Below, one piece after another: positions 18,267 through 26,572 of a DNA stretch of 40,232 bases. Made by a program: the position numbers and the translations under genes. The notes beneath the pieces are model-generated. The model did no database searches. It saw only the letters and a program-made list of their open reading frames with translations, and was not told the origin of the DNA. The first letter of the stretch is position 1, and the number at the start of each line of letters is the position of its first letter. The DNA is from Paucimonas sp. (GTDB lineage Bacteria; Pseudomonadota; Gammaproteobacteria; Pseudomonadales; Pseudomonadaceae): positions 1 through 40,232 of the forward strand of contig JAIRVG010000018.1 in NCBI GenBank assembly GCA_031253995.1, read 5' to 3'.

Positions 18267-18883
18267 GCACGGACCTCGACGCCGCCCTGCTGGAGGTACG
18301 CAAGGCCTATCGGCTGCTGGAGGATTATCAGCGCCGCATGTTCGAACTGCTGGCATACATCCGCGAGCAATTGCGGGCAACGCCCTACCATCAGGAATAC
18401 ATCCTGCCCCGCCCCGGTGCGCTTGCCGCCCTGGAGAACGACGCGAATTCCGGCATGCGCTACCTGCCGATGCTCGACCTCAGCGCTTTCTGGTTGCGGC
18501 ACAAGGGCCAAGCCGAGTTCTGGGACAAGCACCGCGCGGGTGATCTGCTGTTTGCCGTGTGGATTCAAAGCGACGACGGCTACCACAGCGACACCTTCAG
18601 CTACCGCCGGCCGGCGGAGGAAAGCCGCAGCAGGCTGATCATCAGTGCCGTACTGTGCGACCAGCCCTCGCCTGTCGAGCTGAACTGGTTCCATGGGGTC
18701 TGGCATTCGTTGCCGCGTTACTCATCGCTGATGGAGCAGGTCGTCAGCAGCGAGGCGGCACCGGGATACCGCGCCTGGACCGCAGCGATCGACCTCGCCG
18801 ACCTCGGCTCGCAGGCAGCGGTCGACACAGCCCTGGACGCCTGGAGAAGCAAGGCCAGCGCAGCCCTTGGCCATCCCGTGTGA
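18263..18883 (+). CDS. Uncharacterised partner protein of the nuclease-like gene
   Basis: A 206-aa protein that I do not recognise. The N-terminus (about 5-40, DAALLEVRKAYRLLEDYQRRMFELLAYIREQL) is a charged helix likely to form a coiled coil. The middle contains a strand-rich part (GDLLFAVWIQSDDGY, SRSRLIISAVLCDQPS) and the C-terminus is mixed helical. No signal peptide, membrane segment or catalytic motif is evident. It overlaps the preceding PD-(D/E)XK-like gene by 4 bp (ATGA) and has GGAG 7 nt upstream, so the pair forms one transcription unit. A binding, specificity or regulatory subunit for the nuclease-like protein is possible but is inference only. The pair lies between panB and the Lrp-davBA block. 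Confidence 0.6.
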   Translation: MSTDLDAALLEVRKAYRLLEDYQRRMFELLAYIREQLRATPYHQEYILPRPGALAALENDANSGMRYLPMLDLSAFWLRHKGQAEFWDKHRAGDLLFAVWIQSDDGYHSDTFSYRRPAEESRSRLIISAVLCDQPSPVELNWFHGVWHSLPRYSSLMEQVVSSEAAPGYRAWTAAIDLADLGSQAAVDTALDAWRSKASAALGHPV

Positions 18884-18892
18884 TGTGGACAG

Positions 18893-18921
18893 TGCACCGA
18901 TTAGCTGACTTAATCGGCGCA
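18893..18921. promoter_or_regulatory. Inverted repeat upstream of the Lrp/AsnC gene
   Basis: Arms TGCACCGATTA (18893-18903) and TAATCGGCGCA (18911-18921) are reverse complements with one mismatch and a 7-nt centre. The site ends 20 bp before the regulator start. Size and position suit Lrp-type autoregulation; binding is inferred. Confidence 0.6.
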
Positions 18922-18941
18922 CCCAGCCGCCCGAGAAGCCC

Positions 18942-19403
18942 ATGTCCGACAGCCGCACCCACACCCTCGACGAAATCGACCGCCAGTTGATCGCTGCCCT
19001 GCAGATCAACGCCCGCGAAAGCGTCGCCACCCTCGCCCGGCAACTGGGCATCGCCCGCACCACGGTGACGGCGCGGATCGCCCGGCTGGAGAAGACCAAG
19101 GTCATCAGCGGCTACGGTGTGCGCCTGGGGCAGCGGGTGATCGATGGCGGGTTGCAGGCCTATGTGGGGATTACCGTGCAGCCACGCTCCGGGCGCGAGG
19201 TGGTGCGGCGCTTGAGTGCGATGGGACAGGTGCAGCAGCTGTGCGCGGTGAGTGGCGAGTTCGATTATGTCGCGTGGCTGCGCAGCGAATCGCCGGAGCA
19301 ACTGGACCAGTTGCTGGACCAGATCGGCAGCCTGGAGGGGGTGGAGAAAACCACCACCTCGATCATCCTCAGCAGCAAGGTGGATCGCGGGCAGCCTACC
19401 TGA
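18942..19403 (+). CDS. Lrp/AsnC-family regulator, probable regulator of davBA
   Basis: A 153-aa feast/famine regulator. The N-terminal HTH (about 9-58: LDEIDRQLIAALQINARESVATLARQLGIARTTVTARIARLEKTKVI) is joined to a RAM effector domain (about 68-145: GLQAYVGITVQP, VSGEFDYVAWLRS, IGSLEGVEKTTTSIILS). GEFDY is the typical RAM-domain signature for amino-acid response. It precedes davB-davA on the same strand, separated by a REP pair and 255 bp, and in P. putida an Lrp-type gene sits in the same place. Control of lysine catabolism in response to an amino acid is therefore likely but not shown. A good inverted repeat lies just upstream of its own start. Confidence 0.9.
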   Translation: MSDSRTHTLDEIDRQLIAALQINARESVATLARQLGIARTTVTARIARLEKTKVISGYGVRLGQRVIDGGLQAYVGITVQPRSGREVVRRLSAMGQVQQLCAVSGEFDYVAWLRSESPEQLDQLLDQIGSLEGVEKTTTSIILSSKVDRGQPT

Positions 19404-19417
19404 TCGGTGGCGCTCCC

Positions 19418-19489
19418 ATCGCTGGCAAGCCAGCTCCCACAGGGTCTTGCGGTGCAGGCGATCCTTGTGGGAGCTGGCTTGCCAGCGAT
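19418..19489. repeat. REP pair (BIME)
   Basis: Two REP elements in inverted orientation (19418-19443 and 19463-19489), each with GCTGGC AA GCCAGC-type hairpins and joined by 19 bp. It lies right after the Lrp stop. The rest of the gap to davB (to 19658) has no gene; a TATACT at 19613 may be part of the davB promoter. Confidence 0.88.
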
Positions 19490-19658
19490 GAGGCCTCAAA
19501 GGTCAAAATGAATCAAGAGATTGTCACAATGACCAAAACCACCACAAAACGACAACACTCTGCGTCTTAATAACGAACTACTCCCTCCCTAAAATTGACC
19601 CCAGGCATTTCCTATACTCAGGCTCCGCCCCCCGCGCAGCCCCCTGGCCAGGTCAATC

Positions 19659-21341
19659 ATGAACAAGAACAACCGCCACCCCGCCGACGGCAAGAAGCCC
19701 GTCACCATCTTCGGCCCCGACTTCCCCTTCGCCTTCGACGACTGGATCGAGCACCCCGCCGGCCTGGGCAGCATTCCCGCCGAGCGCCATGGCGAGGAAG
19801 TGGCGATCGTCGGTGCCGGGATCGCCGGCCTGGTGGCGGCCTACGAGCTGATGAAGCTGGGCCTCAAGCCCGTGGTCTACGAGGCCTCGAAGATGGGCGG
19901 GCGCCTGCGCTCGCAAGCCTTCGCCGGCACCGAGGGAATCGTCGCCGAACTGGGCGGGATGCGCTTCCCGGTTTCGTCCACGGCCTTCTATCACTACGTC
20001 GACAAGCTCGGCCTGGAAACCAGACCCTTCCCCAACCCGCTGACCCCGGCCTCGGGCAGCACGGTGATCGACCTGGAAGGCAGCACTTACTACGCAGAGA
20101 AGATCAGCGACCTGCCCAAGCTGTTCCAGGAAGTCGCCGACGCCTGGGCCGATGCCCTGGAGGACGGCGCGCGCTTCGGCGATATCCAGCAGGCCATCCG
20201 CGACCGTGACGTGCCACGCCTGAAAGAGCTGTGGAACACCCTGGTCCCGCTGTGGGACGACCGCACCTTCTACGACTTCGTCGCCACCTCGAAAGCCTTC
20301 GCCAAGCTGAGTTTCCTGCACCGCGAGGTGTTCGGCCAGGTCGGCTTCGGCACCGGCGGCTGGGACTCGGACTTCCCCAACTCGATGCTGGAAATCTTCC
20401 GCGTGGTGATGACCAACTGCGACGACCACCAGCACCTCGTTGTCGGCGGTGTCGAGCAGGTGCCGCTGGGCATCTGGAAGCACGTGCCGCAACGCTGCGC
20501 GCACTGGCCCGAGGGCACCAGCCTGGCCTCGCTGCACCGTGGCGCGCCGCGTCCGGGGGTGAAGCGCATCGCCCGCAACGAAGACGGCAGCCTGGCGGTC
20601 ACCGACAACTGGGGCGACACGCGCAACTACGCCGCCGTACTGACCACCTGCCAGAGCTGGCTGCTGACCACCCAGATCGAATGCGAGGAATCGCTGTTCT
20701 CGCAGAAGATGTGGATGGCCCTGGACCGCACCCGCTACATGCAGTCGTCGAAGACCTTCGTCATGGTCGACCGGCCGTTCTGGAAAGACAAGGACCCGGA
20801 GACCGGCCGCGACCTGATGAGCATGACCCTCACCGACCGCCTCACCCGCGGCACCTACCTGTTCGACAACGGCGACGACAAGCCGGGGGTGATCTGCCTG
20901 TCCTACTCGTGGATGAGCGACGCCCTGAAGATGCTCCCGCACCCGGTGGAAAAGCGCGTGAAGCTGGCCCTCGACGCGCTGAAGAAGATCTACCCGAAAG
21001 TGGATATCGCCGGGCATATCATCGGCGACCCGATCACCGTGTCTTGGGAAGCCGACCCCTATTTCCTCGGTGCCTTCAAGGGCGCCCTGCCCGGCCACTA
21101 CCGCTACAACCAGCGCATGTACGCGCACTTCATGCAGCAGGACATGCCCGCCGAGCAGCGCGGCATCTTCATCGCCGGTGACGACGTGTCCTGGACCCCG
21201 GCCTGGGTCGAAGGCGCAGTGCAGACCTCCCTGAACGCGGTTTGGGGCATCATGAACCACTTCGGTGGTCGCACCCACCCCGACAACCCCGGCCCGGGCG
21301 ATGTGTTCGACGAAATCGGCCCTATCGCCCTGGCCGACTGA
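19659..21341 (+). CDS. davB: L-lysine 2-monooxygenase (flavin amine oxidase family)
   Basis: A 560-aa FAD enzyme. It oxidatively decarboxylates L-lysine to 5-aminovaleramide, the first step of the davBA route. The dinucleotide-binding motif VAIVGAGIAGLVAAYELMKLG is near residues 48-68, followed by YEASKMGGRLRS and AELGGMRFP, the second FAD-contacting segment of the monoamine-oxidase fold. The C-terminal FAD motif is GIFIAGDDVSWTPAWVEGAVQTSLNAVWGI. Length equals that recalled for P. putida DavB, and davA follows 13 bp downstream with its own AGGAG. Tryptophan 2-monooxygenase is the close homologue; the davA partner and the Lrp neighbour favour lysine. The Shine-Dalgarno is weak (AGG). Confidence 0.92.
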   Translation: MNKNNRHPADGKKPVTIFGPDFPFAFDDWIEHPAGLGSIPAERHGEEVAIVGAGIAGLVAAYELMKLGLKPVVYEASKMGGRLRSQAFAGTEGIVAELGGMRFPVSSTAFYHYVDKLGLETRPFPNPLTPASGSTVIDLEGSTYYAEKISDLPKLFQEVADAWADALEDGARFGDIQQAIRDRDVPRLKELWNTLVPLWDDRTFYDFVATSKAFAKLSFLHREVFGQVGFGTGGWDSDFPNSMLEIFRVVMTNCDDHQHLVVGGVEQVPLGIWKHVPQRCAHWPEGTSLASLHRGAPRPGVKRIARNEDGSLAVTDNWGDTRNYAAVLTTCQSWLLTTQIECEESLFSQKMWMALDRTRYMQSSKTFVMVDRPFWKDKDPETGRDLMSMTLTDRLTRGTYLFDNGDDKPGVICLSYSWMSDALKMLPHPVEKRVKLALDALKKIYPKVDIAGHIIGDPITVSWEADPYFLGAFKGALPGHYRYNQRMYAHFMQQDMPAEQRGIFIAGDDVSWTPAWVEGAVQTSLNAVWGIMNHFGGRTHPDNPGPGDVFDEIGPIALAD

Positions 21342-21354
21342 CAGGAGAATCGCC

Positions 21355-22152
21355 ATGCGTATCGCCCTCTACCAGGGCTCGCCGCAGCCGCTGGACGTGC
21401 CCGGCAACCTGGAGCGCCTGGAACACCAGGCCCGCCTCGCCGCCGCCCGCGGCGCCGAGCTGCTGGTGTGCCCGGAGATGTTCCTCAGCGGCTACAACAT
21501 CGGCAGCGAAGCCGCCGCGCGCCTGGCCGAGGCCGCGGACGGGCCGTCGGCGATGCGCGTGGTGGAGATCGCCCAGGCCAACCGTGTTGCCATCGTCTAC
21601 GGCTATCCCGAGGCCGCCGACGATGGCCGGATTTACAACAGCGTGCAGTTGATCGACAGCCACGGCCGCAGCCTCGCCAACTATCGCAAGACCCACCTGT
21701 TCGGCGGGCTCGACCGGGCCATGTTCAGCCCCGGCGCCAACCACTTCCCGGTGGTGGAACTGAATGGCTGGAAGGTCGGCATGCTGATCTGCTACGACAT
21801 CGAGTTCCCGGAGAACGCGCGGCGCCTGGCCCGGGACGGCGCCGAGCTGATCCTGGTGCCGACGGCGAACATGGAGCCCTACGACTTCATCTGCCAGGTC
21901 ACCGTGCGCAGCCGCGCCTACGAGAACCAGTGCTACCTGGTGTACGCCAACTACTGCGGCGCCGAGGGCGAGATCCAGTATTGCGGGCACAGCAGCATCG
22001 TCGGCCCGGACGGCAGCATCCTCGCCATGGCCGGTCGCGACAGCGCCCTGCTGTCGGCGGACATCGAGCTGCAACGGGTGCTCGAAGGCCGCGCCAATAC
22101 GCCCTACCTGCAGGACCTGCGCAGCGAGCTGCACGACGCGCCACGGGACTGA
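21355..22152 (+). CDS. davA: 5-aminovaleramide amidohydrolase (delta-aminovaleramidase)
   Basis: A 265-aa nitrilase-superfamily hydrolase. It converts 5-aminovaleramide, the product of davB, to 5-aminovalerate and ammonia. The catalytic triad is visible: E41 in LVCPEMFLSG, K112 in NYRKTHLF and C146 in LICYDIEFPE. Length fits the family. ATG 21355 is preceded by AGGAG 8 nt away and lies 13 bp after davB, so the two form an operon. The next steps (davT, davD) are not in this window. The assignment is secure from context and motif. Confidence 0.93.
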   Translation: MRIALYQGSPQPLDVPGNLERLEHQARLAAARGAELLVCPEMFLSGYNIGSEAAARLAEAADGPSAMRVVEIAQANRVAIVYGYPEAADDGRIYNSVQLIDSHGRSLANYRKTHLFGGLDRAMFSPGANHFPVVELNGWKVGMLICYDIEFPENARRLARDGAELILVPTANMEPYDFICQVTVRSRAYENQCYLVYANYCGAEGEIQYCGHSSIVGPDGSILAMAGRDSALLSADIELQRVLEGRANTPYLQDLRSELHDAPRD

Positions 22153-22194
22153 GTTATCCGCTAGCATGACGGTTCGCGCGTTTTCGGAGCCGTC

Positions 22195-24327
22195 ATGTCC
22201 AGCCCTTTCCAGCACCTCACCTTGAGCAACGGCCTGCGGGTCAGGTTGTGCCATGCGCCGCATCTTAAGCGCTGCGCGGCGGTGGTGTGGGTGCAGGCCG
22301 GCAGTCATGATGCGCCGCTGGCCTATCCCGGACTGGCCCATTTCCTCGAACACCTGTTCTTTCTCGGCACCGAGCGGTTTCCCGTGGAAGACGGACTGAT
22401 GCGCTTCGTCCAGCGCCAGGGCGGGCAACTCAACGCCAGCACCCGCGAGCGCCACACCGACTTCTTCTTCGAAGTACCGCCGGCCGCCTTGCCGGGCGCG
22501 CTGGAGCGTCTGTGCGACATGCTCGCCAATCCATTGCTGACACTGGAACGGCAGCGCGCCGAGCGCGAGGTGATTCACGCCGAATGGGTGGCGTGGTCGG
22601 GCAATGCCGAGGCGCAGCGGGAGTACGCCTTGCTGCGCAATGTCTCGGCGCAGCATCCGCTCGGTGGTTTTCATGCCGGGAACCGGGAGTCATTGCCCAT
22701 CGACGAACCAGAGTTCCAGGCGGCGCTCGCAGATTTCCATCGACGCTTCTACCAGGCCGGGCAGATGGTCCTGAGCCTGAGCGGACCGCAAGAACTGGCG
22801 ACACCGGCACAGCAGTTCGGCGGGCTGTTCGCCACGGGTTCAAGGGTGTCGCAGGTCACCCCGCCGCCCTTGCTCGATGGGCCGCTGCAACCCGCGCAGA
22901 TCGCTGGCCAGCTGGACCTGCTGCTCGCCCACGAAGCCCTTCCCGCCAACGCCAACCTCGACTACTACCTCGCCGGCATCGCCGACAGCCGACCCGGCGG
23001 GCTGGTGCACGCACTGCGCGAACGCGGCTGGCTGGAGGGTTTCAACGCCACTGCGCTGTACCGGTTCGACGGGCAGGCGCTTCTTCATCTGCACACCAGG
23101 CTCAGTACAACGGCGGACCGGTCGGAGGTTGAACGGCTGATCCATGACTGGCTGGCGTTCTTCGGCACTGCCGATCACCGCGACCTGCTGCTGGAACATG
23201 AGCGCCTGCAGGCCTGCCGTTCACCCGGCGCCCTGGAGCTGTCGAGGCGCGACGAGGGTGTGCCGACCGTGCCGAAACATCCCGGCACCTCCCGGCATCC
23301 CTGGAAACTGCCGACGCCGGAGCCACTGCTGGCGGCGGTCATTCCCGCCGTCGAGCCCACGCCCGCGCCGGCGGGTCTGGTCATCAGCCCGGTCCTTCCG
23401 GCCTCGCGTAACTTCGTCGTGTTGTATCTGCGCTGGCAGGCCGAACACCTGGGCGACGTACTGGGCCCCCTGGTCGAACGCGCCAGCCGCGCCGGCGTGG
23501 AGCTGCAATGGACTCGCAGCGCCAATGCCTGGCAATTGCGTTGCAGCGGCGCCGCCGCGCCGGTCCTGGCCGTGATCGGGCAAGCGCTGGCGATACTGGG
23601 GAACCCGGCACCGGTCCGCGAGCCTCATGAACCACGGCTGATTCCGATCCGCCAACTGATGCAGCAACTGCCGCACCTGCTGGCACCCGCCAACGAACCG
23701 GGCTGGACCGCGCTGGCGACAGGCTTCGATGCCCAGGCGCAGAACGCCCTGAACCAGCTGCTGGGTCGCATCGCCGACACCCCGCGCAAGCCCGTCCCGC
23801 CACAGCCGCTGCCTGCCCGCTGGCAACCCTGCGGCGACGCGGGGGACGAACACGCCCTGCTGCTGTTCGCGCCAGCCGCCGACGAAGCCGCAGGTCGCCT
23901 GCTCGCCCAACTGATCCAGGGCCCGTTCTACCAACGCCTGCGCAGCGAACTGCAACTGGGTTATGCGGTGTTCAGTGCCTTTCGTCAGGTCCAGGGCCAC
24001 AGCGGACTGATGTTCGGCGTGCAGTCGCCCGGCGCCAGCCACGAAGAAATACGCGGCCACCTGCGGGACTTCTTCGCCCGCCCCGTGCCGCTGCTCGATG
24101 CCAGCCGGGATACCCTGGCCGCGCAATTCCACGAGCCGCTCATGGCCAATGCCGAGGTCGCCGAATGGCTCTGGCAGGCGCACCTGGCGGGCAATGACCA
24201 CGCCGATCCGGCAATCCTGGCCACGCGGATCCAGCAATTGCAGCAGCCCGACCTCGACCGCGCCTGGGCCGACCTGGGCAGCGAAAAGCACTGGCTGATC
24301 CTCGCCAACGGCCCCTCGCCCGCCTGA
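22195..24327 (+). CDS. pqqF: PQQ biosynthesis protease PqqF (M16 zinc peptidase)
   Basis: A 710-aa insulinase/pitrilysin-type zinc protease that takes part in processing PqqA, probably trimming the peptide after PqqE crosslinking. The inverted zinc motif HxxEH is at H49-F50-L51-E52-H53 (GLAHFLEHLFFLG), and the third ligand is probably E130 in EREVIHAEW, with E123 assisting. The N-terminal catalytic domain is well conserved; the second half is more divergent, as is usual for M16 proteins. A CGGAG site precedes the start. It sits directly upstream of pqqA on the same strand, 160 bp apart, as in P. putida. A small inverted repeat TTTACC / GGTAAA (24330-24346) follows the stop. Confidence 0.92.
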   Translation: MSSPFQHLTLSNGLRVRLCHAPHLKRCAAVVWVQAGSHDAPLAYPGLAHFLEHLFFLGTERFPVEDGLMRFVQRQGGQLNASTRERHTDFFFEVPPAALPGALERLCDMLANPLLTLERQRAEREVIHAEWVAWSGNAEAQREYALLRNVSAQHPLGGFHAGNRESLPIDEPEFQAALADFHRRFYQAGQMVLSLSGPQELATPAQQFGGLFATGSRVSQVTPPPLLDGPLQPAQIAGQLDLLLAHEALPANANLDYYLAGIADSRPGGLVHALRERGWLEGFNATALYRFDGQALLHLHTRLSTTADRSEVERLIHDWLAFFGTADHRDLLLEHERLQACRSPGALELSRRDEGVPTVPKHPGTSRHPWKLPTPEPLLAAVIPAVEPTPAPAGLVISPVLPASRNFVVLYLRWQAEHLGDVLGPLVERASRAGVELQWTRSANAWQLRCSGAAAPVLAVIGQALAILGNPAPVREPHEPRLIPIRQLMQQLPHLLAPANEPGWTALATGFDAQAQNALNQLLGRIADTPRKPVPPQPLPARWQPCGDAGDEHALLLFAPAADEAAGRLLAQLIQGPFYQRLRSELQLGYAVFSAFRQVQGHSGLMFGVQSPGASHEEIRGHLRDFFARPVPLLDASRDTLAAQFHEPLMANAEVAEWLWQAHLAGNDHADPAILATRIQQLQQPDLDRAWADLGSEKHWLILANGPSPA

Positions 24328-24487
24328 TCTTTACCGCCCAGGTAAAAGACCTTTCATTCTTGATTAACCATCCGGTTCAAAAATTCTTGTAAGATTGCGC
24401 AATCCCGGCTACCTGAAACCTTCGCCCCCGAGGGTGGACTAAATGAGTAGCTGCCCCCCACCCCACCTATCCGGAAGGAGTAATCCC

Positions 24488-24559
24488 ATGTGGACCAAAC
24501 CTGCATACACTGACCTGCGTATCGGCTTTGAAGTGACCATGTACTTCGCGAATCGCTGA
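24488..24559 (+). CDS. pqqA: PqqA, precursor peptide of pyrroloquinoline quinone
   Basis: A 23-aa ribosomal peptide, [20 protein letters not shown] followed by ANR. Glu15 and Tyr19 in the ExxxY motif are the two residues that PqqE joins with PqqD's help and that become the PQQ skeleton. The start has GGAAGGAG about 7 nt upstream. An in-frame ATG at 24443 would add 15 residues ([15 protein letters not shown]), but PqqA peptides start with MW(T/S)KP, so 24488 is the functional start. The preceding 160 bp (24328-24487) must contain the pqqA promoter; I see no convincing consensus there. A hairpin follows 17 bases after the stop. Confidence 0.97.
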
Positions 24560-24575
24560 GTCTTTTCGCAGTACG

Positions 24576-24606
24576 ACGCCTCGGCCAGCCGGGGCGTTTT
24601 CATTTT
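24576..24606 (+). terminator. Attenuator-type terminator between pqqA and pqqB
   Basis: A 9-bp stem (24576-24584 with 24589-24597, one G-T pair), loop CCAG, followed by TTTTCATTTT. It is probably leaky, allowing much more pqqA than pqqBCDE transcript, as PqqA is the consumed substrate. Confidence 0.8.
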
Positions 24607-24627
24607 CGCAGAAGGCGGGAGCCAATC

Positions 24628-25539
24628 ATGTACATCCAGATCCTGGGTTCCGCCGCCGGTGGCGGATTCCCGCAGTGGAACTGCAACTGCGCCAACTGCA
24701 AGGGTTTCCGTGACGGCAGCCTGCGCGCCACGGCCCGCACGCAATCCTCCATCGCCCTGTCCGATGACGGCGTGCACTGGATCCTGTGCAATGCCTCGCC
24801 GGACATCCGCGCGCAGCTGCAATCCTTCGCCCCGATGCAGCCGGCCCGCGCCCTGCGCGACAGCGGCATCGACGCGATCATCCTGCTCGACAGCCAGATC
24901 GACCACACCACCGGCCTGCTCAGCCTGCGCGAAGGCTGCCCGCACCAGGTCTGGTGCACCGACATGGTCCACCAGGACCTGACCACCGGCTTCCCCCTGT
25001 TCAACATGCTCCAGCACTGGAACAGCGGCCTGGCCTGGAACCGCATCGAGCTGGACGCCAGCTTCGTCATCGATGCCTGCCCCAACCTGCGCTTCAGCCC
25101 CTTCCCGCTGCGCAGTGCCGCGCCGCCCTATTCGCCGCACCGCTTCGACCCGCACCCCGGCGACAACCTCGGGCTGATGGTCGAGGACCTGCGCACCGGC
25201 GGCAAACTGTTCTACGCCCCGGGCCTGGGCAAGGTCGACGCCAGCCTGCTGCAACGCATGCACGACGCCGACGTGCTGCTGGTGGACGGCACCCTGTGGG
25301 ACGATGACGAGATGCAGCGCCGCGGCGTGGGCACCCGCACCGGCAGCGAGATGGGCCACCTGCCGCAGAACGGCCCCGGCGGCATGCTCGAGGTGCTCGA
25401 AGGCTTCCCGACCCAGCGCAAGGTGCTTATCCACATCAACAACACCAACCCGATTCTCGACGAGGACTCGGCCGAGCGCGCCGAGCTGGACCGCCGTGGC
25501 GTGGAAGTCGCCTTCGACGGCATGAGCATCACTCTCTAG
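24628..25539 (+). CDS. pqqB: PQQ biosynthesis protein PqqB (metallo-beta-lactamase fold)
   Basis: A 303-aa cytoplasmic protein with the metallo-hydrolase fold, required in PQQ synthesis and thought to hydroxylate a tyrosine-derived intermediate. The N-terminus [30 protein letters not shown] carries the cysteine cluster typical of Pqq[21 protein letters not shown] holds the Asp and His of the altered metal site, and [14 protein letters not shown] and [18 protein letters not shown] close the fold. GGGAG lies 8 nt upstream. It is the second gene of the pqqABCDE operon; length matches the family. Confidence 0.97.
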   Translation: MYIQILGSAAGGGFPQWNCNCANCKGFRDGSLRATARTQSSIALSDDGVHWILCNASPDIRAQLQSFAPMQPARALRDSGIDAIILLDSQIDHTTGLLSLREGCPHQVWCTDMVHQDLTTGFPLFNMLQHWNSGLAWNRIELDASFVIDACPNLRFSPFPLRSAAPPYSPHRFDPHPGDNLGLMVEDLRTGGKLFYAPGLGKVDASLLQRMHDADVLLVDGTLWDDDEMQRRGVGTRTGSEMGHLPQNGPGGMLEVLEGFPTQRKVLIHINNTNPILDEDSAERAELDRRGVEVAFDGMSITL

Positions 25540-25550
25540 GAGCCGCCGCC

Positions 25551-26300
25551 ATGAGCAAGCCGCTGTCCCCCGCCGAATTCGAACAGGCCCTGCGCGCCAA
25601 GGGCGCCTACTACCACATCCACCACCCCTACCACGTGGCGATGTACGAAGGCCGCGCGACCCGCGAGCAGATCCAGGGCTGGGTCGCCAACCGCTTCTAC
25701 TACCAGGTGAACATCCCGATGAAGGACGCGGCGATCCTCGCCAACTGCCCGGACCGGGAAGTGCGCCGCGAGTGGATCCAGCGCCTGCTCGACCACGACG
25801 GCGCTCCCGGCGAGGACGGCGGCATCGAAGCCTGGCTGCGCCTCGGCCAGGCGGTGGGCCTGGACCCGGACCAGTTGCGCAGCCAGGAACTGGTGCTGCC
25901 CGGCGTGCGTTTCGCCGTCGACGCCTACGTCAACTTCGCCCGCCGCGCCTGCTGGCAGGAAGCGGCCAGCAGCTCGCTGACCGAACTGTTCGCCCCGCAG
26001 ATCCACCAGTCGCGCCTCGACACCTGGCCACAGCACTACCCCTGGATCGACCCGGCCGGCTACACCTACTTCCGCACCCGCCTGAGCCAGGCGCGGCGTG
26101 ATGTCGAGCACGGCCTGAGCATCACCCTGCAGCACTACACCACCGTGGAAGGCCAGCAGCGTATGCTGGAGATCCTCCAGTTCAAGCTGGACATCCTGTG
26201 GAGCATGCTCGACGCCATGAGCATGGCCTACGAACTCAACCGCCCGCCCTACCACAGCGTCACCAGCGAGCGGGTGTGGCACAAGGGGATCGCGCTATGA
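25551..26300 (+). CDS. pqqC: Pyrroloquinoline-quinone synthase PqqC
   Basis: A 249-aa cofactor-free oxidase of the heme-oxygenase-like fold that catalyses the last step, the eight-electron ring-closing oxidation to PQQ. Family segments are clear: [47 protein letters not shown] (active-site His and Tyr residues), [17 protein letters not shown] helix, [22 protein letters not shown] and [22 protein letters not shown] precedes the start. Only 11 bp separate it from pqqB, and its stop overlaps the pqqD start by ATGA. Confidence 0.97.
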   Translation: MSKPLSPAEFEQALRAKGAYYHIHHPYHVAMYEGRATREQIQGWVANRFYYQVNIPMKDAAILANCPDREVRREWIQRLLDHDGAPGEDGGIEAWLRLGQAVGLDPDQLRSQELVLPGVRFAVDAYVNFARRACWQEAASSSLTELFAPQIHQSRLDTWPQHYPWIDPAGYTYFRTRLSQARRDVEHGLSITLQHYTTVEGQQRMLEILQFKLDILWSMLDAMSMAYELNRPPYHSVTSERVWHKGIAL

Positions 26301-26572
26301 GCTTCGACCGTCACCTGACGCCGCGCTGGCGTCCCGGCTACCGCTTCCAGTACGAACCGGCGCAGAAGGCCCACGTGCTGCTCTACCCCGAGGGCATGAT
26401 CAAGCTCAACGAGAGCGCGGCGCTGATCGGCGAACTGATCGACGGCGAGCGCGACGTGAACGCGATCATCGCCCTGCTCGACGAGAAATTCCCCGGCGTC
26501 CCCGAACTGCCTGAAGACATCGAGCAATTCATGGAGGTGGCCCGTGCCGAACACTGGATCACCCTTGAGTGA
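26297..26572 (+). CDS. pqqD: PqqD, peptide chaperone of PQQ biosynthesis
   Basis: A 91-aa winged-helix RRE-type protein that binds the PqqA leader and presents it to PqqE. Conserved features are [37 protein letters not shown] and [21 protein letters not shown]. The start ATG overlaps the pqqC stop (ATGA); upstream in-frame ATG codons lie inside pqqC and do not fit the family. Its 3' end overlaps pqqE by 29 bp, indicating tight translational coupling. This RRE fold is the recognition module found in many peptide-modifying pathways. Confidence 0.96.
   Translation: MSFDRHLTPRWRPGYRFQYEPAQKAHVLLYPEGMIKLNESAALIGELIDGERDVNAIIALLDEKFPGVPELPEDIEQFMEVARAEHWITLE

Noticed and set aside
19595..19618. 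davB promoter TTGACC ... TATACT
   Set aside because: The two hexamers are only 12 bp apart, too close for a sigma-70 promoter; TATACT may be a -10 with another -35, which I cannot place.
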